A DNA stretch of 64,000 bases, taken from QYOJ01 sp964642545. GTDB lineage: Bacteria; Bacteroidota; Bacteroidia; Bacteroidales; FEN-979. Shown piece by piece: positions 9,230 through 17,538 of the stretch. Under the pieces are notes generated by a model. The model had not been told where the DNA came from. It saw only the letters and a list, made by a program, of their open reading frames with translations, and made no database searches. The translations under genes and the position numbers were made by a program. Position 1 is the first letter of the stretch, and the number at the start of each line of letters is the position of its first letter. Where the stretch lies: assembly GCA_964642545.1 (NCBI GenBank), contig CAZXQU010000004.1, positions 14,162 to 78,161 on the forward strand, in the 5' to 3' direction.

Positions 9230-10309
9230 ATGGACCAACCTCTCAATAACGAAAACCGCATCCGGATCGGCATCTCTCACGGCGATATCAATGGTATCAG
9301 CTATGAAGTCATCATCCAAACCCTTCAGGATCAACGCCTGTTTGAAAACTATACGATCATCCTTTATGGCTCTTCCAAAGTAGCATCATACTACCGGAAG
9401 CTGATGGATATCAACGAAGTGAACTTCAACACGATTAAAAAAGCTGGGCAGGCAAACCCCCGCAGGCCTAATATTATCAACGTGATCGAAGAGGAGGTCC
9501 GTATCGATATGGGAAGTGTCACCCCCATTGCAGGAGAACTTGCTTACAAGGCGCTGGAGATGGCGATGACCGACCTCTTGCATGGCGATATCGACGTGTT
9601 GGTGACCGCACCCATCAGCAAGAAGAATATCCAGTCGGAAAACTTTCAGTTTCCCGGGCATACAGAATACCTGGCCGCACGTTGCAAGGTTGACGATTCG
9701 CTGATGCTGATGGTGAACCGTGACTTCAGGATCGGCGTTGTTACAGGGCACATTCCGCTGCATAAGGTTTCGGAGGCAATAACAACCGAACTCATCGTAA
9801 GAAAAATCAAGATCCTGAATGAATCACTCAAACAGGACTTCGGCATCTTCAAGCCGAAGATCGCTGTTCTGGCGTTGAACCCTCACGCCGGCGACGACGG
9901 ACTAATTGGAGATGAAGATCAAACAATTATAAAACCGGCGATCGACGAAGCTTTTGCAAACGATATCCTGGCCTTTGGACCCTATCCAGCCGATGGTTTC
10001 CTGGGCACTTCCAACTTCAAAGAGTTTGATGGAATTCTAGCCATGTATCACGACCAGGGTATGATACCTTTCAAGTTGTTATCCTTCGACGAAGGGGTGA
10101 ATTTTACGGCAGGACTTCCAATCGTTCGTACCTCGCCGGCGCATGGAACAGCATTTGATATAACCGGCAAGAACGAAGCTAACCCTCAGGCTTTCAGGAA
10201 TGCGCTATTCCAGGGATGTGATATCTTTACAAACAGGTTGGAGTACAAGAAATTGTTGAGCAATCCACTGAAAACGCAGAAGCAGGCAAAAGAGAGTCAA
10301 AACGAATGA
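9230..10309 (+). CDS. pdxA: 4-hydroxythreonine-4-phosphate dehydrogenase
   Basis: PdxA oxidises 4-phosphohydroxy-threonine in the DXP-dependent route to pyridoxal phosphate. The 359-residue protein has the family motifs GISHGDINGISYEVI, FPGHTEYLA, GHIPLHKV, NPHAGDDG and MYHDQGMIPFK, which include the metal-binding histidines. The stop overlaps the next start by ATGA, implying translational coupling with murF-alr. That link is sensible, since alanine racemase needs PLP, although it may simply reflect operon packing. Confidence 0.95.
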   Translation: MDQPLNNENRIRIGISHGDINGISYEVIIQTLQDQRLFENYTIILYGSSKVASYYRKLMDINEVNFNTIKKAGQANPRRPNIINVIEEEVRIDMGSVTPIAGELAYKALEMAMTDLLHGDIDVLVTAPISKKNIQSENFQFPGHTEYLAARCKVDDSLMLMVNRDFRIGVVTGHIPLHKVSEAITTELIVRKIKILNESLKQDFGIFKPKIAVLALNPHAGDDGLIGDEDQTIIKPAIDEAFANDILAFGPYPADGFLGTSNFKEFDGILAMYHDQGMIPFKLLSFDEGVNFTAGLPIVRTSPAHGTAFDITGKNEANPQAFRNALFQGCDIFTNRLEYKKLLSNPLKTQKQAKESQNE

Positions 10310-13002
10310 GTCCATCCCGGTATACAACAGCATCCATTGCTGAGATCGTTGGTGGAGAGATTCAAGGCTCCGGCAACCGTGATCAGGAGATCAGGGAGTT
10401 ACTGATTGACAGCCGCCGGCTCACTTACCCCGATGGATCAATGTTTATTGCCCTTACGAGTGACCGGAATGACGGGCACCGGTATATTCCGGAGCTTATT
10501 GAACAGGGAGTGCGGTGCTTTCTGGTGTCAAACCACGGAGCACAGAGCTCAGGATTGCAAAAAGAGTTTCCCGAAGGGAGCAAGTCCCCTTCAGGGGATT
10601 TAGGGGTGCAATCGCGTATCGCGGATCCCCTCTTCATCGTCGTTCCCGACACCCGGGAAGCGCTTCAAAAGCTGGCTGCGTATCACAGAAGCCAATTTAA
10701 CTATCCGGTTATCGGCATTACGGGCAGCAACGGAAAAACCATTGTAAAAGAGTGGCTTTTCCAGTTGCTTTCGCCTCAGCTGCACATCATCCGCAGCCCG
10801 AAAAGTTTCAACTCACAAATCGGTGTACCGCTCTCGGTCTGGAATATGGACGCCAGCCACGAAATGGCCATCATTGAAGCCGGAATCTCTGAACTCGGTG
10901 AGATGGAGCGGCTTGAACAGGTGATCAAACCAACCATCGGCATTTTTACCACCATCGGCCCGGCTCACGATGCGAATTTTAGAAGTAAAGCTGAGAAGGT
11001 AGATGAAAAGCTGAAGTTATTCCGCTATGCCGAAGTTTTCATTTACCGGTCCGACTATCCAATCATCACAGAGCGGCTTGATGCCTCGGCAGATTATAAT
11101 AAACTTAAGAGATTCACCTGGGGTTCTCGTGAAAACGATGACCTCCGGATCACAGTTATCCATAAAGAGGGCAAACACACCGTTATTAAAGGCATCTGCG
11201 AAGGCGAACGCGGTGAAATCACTATCCCGTTTACCGATGATGCCTCCATCGAGAATGCAATCACATGTTGGGCCGCACTTCGGGTGATAGAGACCCTAAA
11301 TCCCCAGTTGCCCCTAAATCCCCTGAAGGGGACTTACTCTGCTTCGCAGTTTTATCCTCCCAGAGGGAGGAGTAAGCCCCCTTCAGGGGGTTTGGGGGTA
11401 ATCCCTGAGGGAACCCCTTTAGGGGGTTTGGGGGCAGATTCTCGGTTTCCCACCCTGGCGCCAATCGCCATGCGCCTCGAGCTCAAAGATGCCATCAACA
11501 ACTGTTCGCTGATCAACGACAGCTACAATGCCGATATCAACTCTCTCTCCATCGCACTGGATTTTCTGGCGCAGCAAAAGCAACACCCCAGGAGAACGAT
11601 CATCCTCTCCGACCTCTTCCAAACGGGAAGAAGTTCGGAAGAACTCTATACGGAAGTTGCCGGCATCATCAGCTCCCGGAAGATCAACAGGGTCATCGGG
11701 ATCGGAGAGGAGATATCGGGGTTTCAGGATAGATTTTCCATTCATAAGGAGTTTTTCCCGACAACCGAAGAGTTCCTGGCGCATTTCCCACTCTCTTCAT
11801 TCCATGATGAAACGATTCTGCTAAAAGGGTCGAGGGTGTTTGGGTTTGAGCGCATCAGTCATGCTTTGCAGCAGAAAGCTCATGAGACGGTTCTGGAGAT
11901 CAACCTGGATGCCCTGATTCACAACCTCAACTATTTCAGGGCCAAACTAAAGCCGGAAGTTCAGACGATGGCTATGGTAAAGGCATTTTCATACGGAAGC
12001 GGCAGCTTTGAGATCGCCAACCTTATGCAGTTCCATCAGGTCGACTGTCTGGCCGTTGCATATGCCGATGAAGGGGTCGAACTGAGGAAAGCGGGGATCA
12101 CCATGCCCATAATGGTGATGAGCCCCGAGGAGCAAAGCCTGGATGCCCTCCTGGCCTGGAACCTTGAGCCCGAAATCTATAGTTTCAGGATTTTGCAGAT
12201 GCTGAAAGAGGCAATAATTAGAAGCGACCTCGCATCGAATCAGGTAGTCAGGATCCATCTGAAACTCGATACCGGGATGCACCGGCTGGGTTTCTGTGAT
12301 TCCGAACTGGAAAAACTTACCGGCCTGCTGAAACGAAATCCCCAGCTCAAAGTCAGGTCGGTATTCTCACATCTTGCTGCCAGCGAGGATCCCCTTCATG
12401 ATGCCTTTACACAGGAACAGTTTACACGGTTCCTGAATATGAGCGAAACAATTACAATTAAACTCGATTATCCCGTGATGCTGCACATCCTGAATTCGGC
12501 CGGGATCAGCAGATTTCCCGGGATGCAGCTCAACATGGTCAGGCTCGGCATTGGGCTATATGGGATCGGCTACAACCAGGAAGAGCAAAAAAAGTTACGA
12601 CTTGTTGGCCGGTTACGCACCGTGATTACACAGATCAAGTGTGTGAAAAAAGGGGAGACCGTAGGATACAACCGCCTTGGGGTAGCCGAAAGGGAGACTG
12701 TGATTGCTGTGGTTCCGGTGGGTTATGCCGATGGGCTTAACCGCCGCCTTGGAAACGGACACGGGGAGATGATGGTAAATGGAAAATCTGTCCCCATCAT
12801 CGGGAATGTTTGCATGGACCTCTGCATGCTGGATATTACCTCCCTCGTGGAAGGGGGGATGAAGATAGAGGAGGGGAACGAAGTGGTCGTTTTCGGGGAT
12901 GACAATCCGGTTACAAAACTTGCCGAAACCCTTCAAACGATACCGTATGAGATCATGACCAGCATTTCGCGGCGGGTGAAACGAATTTATTACCATGAGT
13001 AA
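10306..13002 (+). CDS. murF-alr: Bifunctional MurF ligase / alanine racemase with in-frame repeat insertions
   Basis: Residues 1-about 520 are MurF (UDP-MurNAc-tripeptide:D-Ala-D-Ala ligase), with the ATP loop GITGSNGKT. The rest is a fold-type III alanine racemase with MAMVKAFSYGSG (PLP lysine Lys559) and GYADGLNRRLGNGHG. The fusion is well known in Bacteroidota. At 898 residues it is some 70-80 longer than usual. The excess maps to two insertions: residues about 85-106 (…GSKSPSGDLGVQSRIAD) and about 330-383 (…LNPLKGTYSAS… to GGLGADSRFP), both made of palindromic repeat DNA. The ATP and PLP motifs are intact, so I expect an active enzyme. Confidence 0.93.
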   Translation: MSPSRYTTASIAEIVGGEIQGSGNRDQEIRELLIDSRRLTYPDGSMFIALTSDRNDGHRYIPELIEQGVRCFLVSNHGAQSSGLQKEFPEGSKSPSGDLGVQSRIADPLFIVVPDTREALQKLAAYHRSQFNYPVIGITGSNGKTIVKEWLFQLLSPQLHIIRSPKSFNSQIGVPLSVWNMDASHEMAIIEAGISELGEMERLEQVIKPTIGIFTTIGPAHDANFRSKAEKVDEKLKLFRYAEVFIYRSDYPIITERLDASADYNKLKRFTWGSRENDDLRITVIHKEGKHTVIKGICEGERGEITIPFTDDASIENAITCWAALRVIETLNPQLPLNPLKGTYSASQFYPPRGRSKPPSGGLGVIPEGTPLGGLGADSRFPTLAPIAMRLELKDAINNCSLINDSYNADINSLSIALDFLAQQKQHPRRTIILSDLFQTGRSSEELYTEVAGIISSRKINRVIGIGEEISGFQDRFSIHKEFFPTTEEFLAHFPLSSFHDETILLKGSRVFGFERISHALQQKAHETVLEINLDALIHNLNYFRAKLKPEVQTMAMVKAFSYGSGSFEIANLMQFHQVDCLAVAYADEGVELRKAGITMPIMVMSPEEQSLDALLAWNLEPEIYSFRILQMLKEAIIRSDLASNQVVRIHLKLDTGMHRLGFCDSELEKLTGLLKRNPQLKVRSVFSHLAASEDPLHDAFTQEQFTRFLNMSETITIKLDYPVMLHILNSAGISRFPGMQLNMVRLGIGLYGIGYNQEEQKKLRLVGRLRTVITQIKCVKKGETVGYNRLGVAERETVIAVVPVGYADGLNRRLGNGHGEMMVNGKSVPIIGNVCMDLCMLDITSLVEGGMKIEEGNEVVVFGDDNPVTKLAETLQTIPYEIMTSISRRVKRIYYHE
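10576..10608 (+). repeat. Palindromic repeat (half copy) inside murF-alr
   Basis: Core AGTCCCCTTCAGGGGATT, then TAGGGGTG; the hairpin is TCCCCT/AGGGGA. Translated SKSPSGDLGV. It is immediately followed by two heptads ATCGCGT and ATCGCGG (10611-10624), so the two repeat types meet here. Confidence 0.85.
10611..10624 (+). repeat. Two ATCGCGK heptads inside murF-alr
   Basis: ATCGCGT then ATCGCGG, followed by ATCCCCT. Same word as the array in waaA (5231-5265). Translated as part of QSRIAD. Confidence 0.6.
11294..11436 (+). repeat. Full nested palindromic element inside murF-alr
   Basis: An extra half-arm CCCTAAATCCCC (11294-11305) precedes a full copy. Left arm CCCCTAAATCCCCTGAAGGG starts at 11311; hairpins CTGC-TTC-GCAG and TCCTCCC-AGA-GGGAGGA form the centre; the right arm CCCCCTTCAGGGGGTTTGGG ends at 11398. 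A further right-end piece with CCCCTTTAGGGGG follows to 11436. The whole stretch is translated in frame. Confidence 0.9.
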
Positions 13003-13013
13003 ATAACAGCGGT

Positions 13014-13805
13014 ATGAACCAGAAAATTTCAATCCTGATCCCGGCCTATAATGAGGAGAAGACCATCACCCTGATCCTGGACAAAGTGATGGCCGTGAAA
13101 CTTCCTGAAAATCTCGAAAAAGAGATCATCATTGTGAATGACGCCTCCACGGATGCCACGGAGCGAATTGTAAAGGAGTACATTGCCACGCACCCCTCCC
13201 CCGTCCCCTTCCCTGAAGGGGAGGGGAGTAAGTCCCCTTCAGGGGATTTAGGGGTGAGCCCCGGCATCAGGTTGCACACTCAACCCGTGAACCAGGGCAA
13301 AGGAGCAGCGATCCACAAAGGAATTGAGCTCGCTACCGGCGATTTCATCGTGATCCAGGATGCCGACCTTGAGTACGATCCAAACGAATATACCAACATG
13401 TTGCAGCCGGTATTAGAGGGAGTTGCGGATGTGGTTTACGGATCGAGATTCATGGGGGGGAAGCCGCATCGGATCCTCTTCTTCTGGCACTCAATCGGTA
13501 ACAAGATACTCACCTTCCTCTCCAACATGTTTACAAACCTCAACCTCACCGATATGGAGACCTGCTACAAGCTCTTCCGGGCAGATTTTCTCAAGCAGAT
13601 CCATTTCAAGGAACGACGATTTGGATTTGAACCTGAGGTTACCTCCAAAATTGCCCGTTTCCCGGGAATTCGTATTTATGAAGTGGGAATCTCCTACTAT
13701 GGAAGAACTTACGAAGAGGGAAAAAAGATCCGGATGAAAGATGCCTTTTGGGCGGTGATTTGCCTGGTTAAGTACAACCTGTTTGACAGGAAATACAAGA
13801 AATAG
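13014..13805 (+). CDS. Family 2 glycosyltransferase, polyprenyl-phosphate sugar synthase type
   Basis: This 263-residue GT-A enzyme resembles dolichyl/polyprenyl-phosphate mannosyl- or glucosyltransferases. It has LIPAYNEEKTI, IVNDASTDAT, the metal-binding QDADLEYDP and GSRFMGG. It lacks C-terminal membrane helices. Such enzymes make the lipid-linked sugar donors used by GT39/ArnT-type transferases, and three of those follow directly, so I infer it feeds them. Residues about 60-84 (HPSPVPFPEGEGSKSPSGDL…) are a palindromic-repeat insertion in the loop between two Rossmann strands, in frame and away from the catalytic motifs. Confidence 0.88.
   Translation: MNQKISILIPAYNEEKTITLILDKVMAVKLPENLEKEIIIVNDASTDATERIVKEYIATHPSPVPFPEGEGSKSPSGDLGVSPGIRLHTQPVNQGKGAAIHKGIELATGDFIVIQDADLEYDPNEYTNMLQPVLEGVADVVYGSRFMGGKPHRILFFWHSIGNKILTFLSNMFTNLNLTDMETCYKLFRADFLKQIHFKERRFGFEPEVTSKIARFPGIRIYEVGISYYGRTYEEGKKIRMKDAFWAVICLVKYNLFDRKYKK
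13191..13256 (+). repeat. Palindromic element inside the GT2 gene
   Basis: A shortened copy: hairpin TCCCCTTCCCTGAAGGGGA, then GGGGAGTAAG and the second hairpin TCCCCTTCAGGGGA, ending in TTTAGGGGTG. Translated in the same frame (SKSPSGDLGV) as the copies in murF-alr and holB. Confidence 0.88.
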
Positions 13806-13862
13806 ATTTATCTCTTATGTATCGTATATAATTAACAAACAACAATATATGTTATATCAGGA

Positions 13863-15737
13863 ATGAACAAAGGTATCAATAACAGACACGGCAAAGTTTC
13901 TCTCTACACAGTTTATTTTCTTGCCTTTGTGGTTGTAATCAGCCGCCTCACCTTCCCCCGTTGGCTAACCTACGACGTGCTTTCGATCCTCTCCTGGGAT
14001 GTCTTTGGCTACTATCTGTATCTCCCTGCAATCTTTATCCACCACGATCTTGGGATCTCTGACTTTTCATGGCTTCAGCAGATCCTCGATGCCTATCACC
14101 CCACCAATGGCTTCTACCAGGCTTATATGGGCCCGGTCGGCCACTATGTGATGAAATACCCGATGGGGCTTGCCATTGTGTATGCACCCTTTTTCTTCGT
14201 CGGGCATCTCTTTTCCTGGATGCTTGGTTTCCCTGCTGATGGATTTTCCCTTCCCTACCAGCTCTCTGTTGCCCTGGGATGCCTGCTGATCACAATCACC
14301 GGCATCTGGTTTCTGCGAAAGATTCTGCTGAAGTTTTTCAGCGAAGGGGTAACAGCCTTCACCATGGTACTGGTAGTGCTGGGAACCAACTATTTTGAGT
14401 TGACGGCTTACGATGGCGCCTTGGTACACAACGTACTCTTTACAATTTATACCCTCATTATCTGGTTTACAATTCGTTGGCATGAAAAACCCACCTGGCG
14501 AATATCACTTCTTTTAGGACTACTCATCGGCCTGGCAGTCATCATCCGGCCCACGGAGATCATCTGTGCGCTGATCCCCATTTTCTGGGGGGTTTACGAT
14601 AAGGAGACATTGGTGAAGAAATGGAAGTTGGTTGCAGATGCCAGGATTCAGGTTTCAGGAATTATTTTGATGGCGTTACTGGTTGGATCGATCCAGCTTA
14701 TCTACTGGAAAGTCTATGCAGGCAGTTGGCTTTACTACAGCTACGAACCAAACGAAAAGCTTCAATGGATTGCTCCCTGGCTCTGGCAGGTGCTCTTCTC
14801 ATTTAAAAAGGGATGGCTGATTTACACTCCAATGATGGTTTTCGCACTGATAGGATTCTTCAGGCTTGGAAGTCGATATAAGCCAATCTTTTACGCCATA
14901 TTTTTCTTTACTGTAGCCAATATCCTGATCGTCGCCAGCTGGCCCACCTGGTGGTACGGAGGTAGTTTCGGCCAACGTGCCGTGATGCAGTCCTATGCGG
15001 TGCTCTCCTTCCCGCTGGCAGCGCTTGTGCAGTGGCTTCTTGCACGTAAAATATGGATAAAGATTCCGCTGTTTCTGGTTATGCTCTTTTTTATCCTGCT
15101 CAACCTTTTCCAGACATGGCAATACATTAATTTCCTGATTGAACCTACCCTGATGACTCAGGAGTACTATTGGAGAATTTTCGGGAAGACAAAAACCGAC
15201 AATGTGGCAAAGGGCTTCCTGGAGGGATATAAAGAGGCTGGCTGGGAGGCGATGGGACCGGAGAAGGATTATACGAGGACTGAGCTGGTTAAGATGGGTT
15301 TTGAGCAAGGAGAACAATGGATTGCCGGTGACCGGGAAGATTCGATCGTTCACGCTGGAAACTTCTCCTGCAAACTGGACCCGACAAATAAATCGTTCCC
15401 TGTTTTGAATAACAGGGTACTGGAATTTACCAGAAAACAGGAGAGCTGGATCCGGGTCACCTTTTGGCTATACTCTCCCTATCTGTTCAGATACAACCCC
15501 GGCATTTTCGTGATTACTATGAAACACCAGGGTGCAAATTATAAATACAGGTCTCTGGCTTTTCAGGAAGAGGGATGGATCCCCCGGAAATGGAATAAAG
15601 TGGTATATACATACAGGATTCCGTACCTGGAGGATCAGGATGACAGGTTACAGATCTACCTCTGGCGGGATAGCCCAGCCATTCTTTACATCGACGACCT
15701 AACCATTGAACTCTTTGAGCCGAAAGATGAAGAATAA
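13863..15737 (+). CDS. GT39/ArnT-like membrane glycosyltransferase with C-terminal jelly-roll module (paralogue 1)
   Basis: The 624-residue protein has about 11 hydrophobic segments and the motif DVFGYYLYLPA after the first one (Asp46). That position matches the catalytic acidic residue of GT39/GT83 lipid-sugar-dependent transferases. Residues about 478-620 form a soluble module beginning GFEQGEQW and ending LYIDDLTIELFE, as in CBM4/9-like galactose-binding folds. Two similar genes follow, with a short overlap (15727-15737) to the next. I infer transfer of a lipid-linked sugar on the periplasmic face; the acceptor is unknown. Confidence 0.72.
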   Translation: MNKGINNRHGKVSLYTVYFLAFVVVISRLTFPRWLTYDVLSILSWDVFGYYLYLPAIFIHHDLGISDFSWLQQILDAYHPTNGFYQAYMGPVGHYVMKYPMGLAIVYAPFFFVGHLFSWMLGFPADGFSLPYQLSVALGCLLITITGIWFLRKILLKFFSEGVTAFTMVLVVLGTNYFELTAYDGALVHNVLFTIYTLIIWFTIRWHEKPTWRISLLLGLLIGLAVIIRPTEIICALIPIFWGVYDKETLVKKWKLVADARIQVSGIILMALLVGSIQLIYWKVYAGSWLYYSYEPNEKLQWIAPWLWQVLFSFKKGWLIYTPMMVFALIGFFRLGSRYKPIFYAIFFFTVANILIVASWPTWWYGGSFGQRAVMQSYAVLSFPLAALVQWLLARKIWIKIPLFLVMLFFILLNLFQTWQYINFLIEPTLMTQEYYWRIFGKTKTDNVAKGFLEGYKEAGWEAMGPEKDYTRTELVKMGFEQGEQWIAGDREDSIVHAGNFSCKLDPTNKSFPVLNNRVLEFTRKQESWIRVTFWLYSPYLFRYNPGIFVITMKHQGANYKYRSLAFQEEGWIPRKWNKVVYTYRIPYLEDQDDRLQIYLWRDSPAILYIDDLTIELFEPKDEE

Positions 15738-17523
15738 CAGAATAGGAATCGGAAAAATATCAGTACCGGTAATTTGGTTTGATGCAATTTTATATGCCGG
15801 ACTCTTTGCCTTGTTCCTGAATATGGCATTTATTAAAAACTTCACCGACGGAGATGTGGCATATCGGGGCGAGTTTTATACCGATAATGGCGCTTACTAC
15901 ATCTATCTCCCTGCAACATTCATTCACGGCTATACAATAGAGAGTTACCCGGATAGCATTGATTATAAAAATGCAGGTGGGTTCATGCTAAACAAGAAGA
16001 TGAATAAGGTGGTAACAAAAGTGACTTATGGCGTGGCATTTTTGGTTGCACCTTTCTTTATTCCGGCACATCTTATCATCTCTGCCTGCAATCTTCCGGC
16101 CAATGGCTTTTCAATCCATTATCACCGTTTGGTAGTTGTGGCAGCAATCTTCTACCTGATCCTTTCGATGTTCATTCTGAAATCCTTTCTCCTGTTCTAT
16201 TTTCCACGATGGTTAAGTTACTCGTTGCCTTTTATCATCCTGGTAGGTTCGAACCTCTATTTTTTCAGCATGGAGGAGGTGCTGTTTGCCCACCTCTACT
16301 CATTCTTCCTGATCTCACTGTTGTTGTTTACCCTGAAACAATACCTGGTTTCCGGGATGAAATCATTCAGCCTGTTTATTGCAATTTGTTTTATAATAGC
16401 TTTCCTTATCCTGGTCAGACCCACCAATATCTTGCTTCTCTTCTTACTTGCATTCTGGGATGTAAGATCCCTGAAAGAGATAGGCGGAAGGTTTATTCAT
16501 TTTTTCAGATGGCCATATATTCTGAGCTTCGTCGGAATTGTACTATTGGTTTTCATACCGCAATCTTTTTACTGGCATTATATCTCCGGGCAGTGGATTT
16601 ATTTTTCCTATCCCGGAGAAGGATTTATCAATTGGAAACACCCAATGTTGATTCCATTCTGGTTTTCACCACTGAACGGATGGATTCCATATACCCCGCT
16701 TGCAATCCTTTTCGTCATTGGATTCACTGTTATGATTTTCAAACGCTATCAAAATGGAATCCTGATCACTTCCCTTTTCCTGGTTTACTCGTATGTATTC
16801 TCCTCCTGGCACTCCTGGTTTTTCGGAGGTAGTTTCGGTTGTCGGCCACTGATCGATTTTTATCCGTTGTTTGCAGTGGCTTTGGGGTATCTGATCATTA
16901 CCTGTATCAATCATAAGAATTTATTGATCAAGGTATTGCTGTTTCTGTTCATTGCCTTCTCCATCTATTTTAACCAACGGTTATTTGACCGTAGGCTTTT
17001 TTATTCAGGAGGTACCTGGTCATGGTGGAATTACGAAGAACAAATCGAACATGCAGGGATAGCCTTTTTCCAGCATCGGCAATTCATTTATAATAACGAT
17101 TTTGAGAACAACTCTTCCTTTATGCATGATCCGACAAGCAATATATGTGTGCATTCCAAAACTCGCGCTGCATATATGACATCAGATATGAATATCGGTT
17201 GTCATTTTAATCGATGGCTAAATACCATTTTTAACAACAGGAATGTTGATAAGGTATCTCTCTCGATCTGGATCAATGCAGTTGACTCTAATCTTACCGG
17301 TGCCCGCTTTATTTGTGAGATCCGGAGTGTTGAGAACAAAACTCTCCTGAGGCGTGAACTTCAGGTTGATGATTTTCTTACCGGACCCAACCAATGGTCT
17401 GAACTTAAACTGGACCTGCACATCCCTCCCTGGATAGACAGGAACAGCTTGATCTCTTTTTATTTGCTTAATACAGGGAAATCAGCATTTTATATGGATG
17501 ATATGGTAATTCGGTTTGAATAG
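15727..17523 (+). CDS. GT39/ArnT-like membrane glycosyltransferase with C-terminal jelly-roll module (paralogue 2)
   Basis: Starting at the ATG at 15727, which overlaps the previous stop, the protein has 598 residues. The frame is open further upstream to 15706, but that start would overlap more. It repeats the layout of its upstream paralogue: acidic loop motif TDNGAYYIYLPATF (Asp53), many membrane helices, and a C-terminal module (about 455-598) from NDFENNSS to FYMDDMVIRFE. The KKMNKVVTKVTYGVAFLVAPF block is shared with paralogue 3. The likely substrate is a polyprenyl-linked sugar; the specificity may differ between the three. Confidence 0.72.
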   Translation: MKNNRIGIGKISVPVIWFDAILYAGLFALFLNMAFIKNFTDGDVAYRGEFYTDNGAYYIYLPATFIHGYTIESYPDSIDYKNAGGFMLNKKMNKVVTKVTYGVAFLVAPFFIPAHLIISACNLPANGFSIHYHRLVVVAAIFYLILSMFILKSFLLFYFPRWLSYSLPFIILVGSNLYFFSMEEVLFAHLYSFFLISLLLFTLKQYLVSGMKSFSLFIAICFIIAFLILVRPTNILLLFLLAFWDVRSLKEIGGRFIHFFRWPYILSFVGIVLLVFIPQSFYWHYISGQWIYFSYPGEGFINWKHPMLIPFWFSPLNGWIPYTPLAILFVIGFTVMIFKRYQNGILITSLFLVYSYVFSSWHSWFFGGSFGCRPLIDFYPLFAVALGYLIITCINHKNLLIKVLLFLFIAFSIYFNQRLFDRRLFYSGGTWSWWNYEEQIEHAGIAFFQHRQFIYNNDFENNSSFMHDPTSNICVHSKTRAAYMTSDMNIGCHFNRWLNTIFNNRNVDKVSLSIWINAVDSNLTGARFICEIRSVENKTLLRRELQVDDFLTGPNQWSELKLDLHIPPWIDRNSLISFYLLNTGKSAFYMDDMVIRFE

Positions 17524-17538
17524 TATAAATTTGGACCT

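Noticed and set aside
11311..11398. Transcription terminator inside murF-alr
   Set aside because: The hairpins are strong, but there is no T run and the frame continues through them into the alanine racemase domain.
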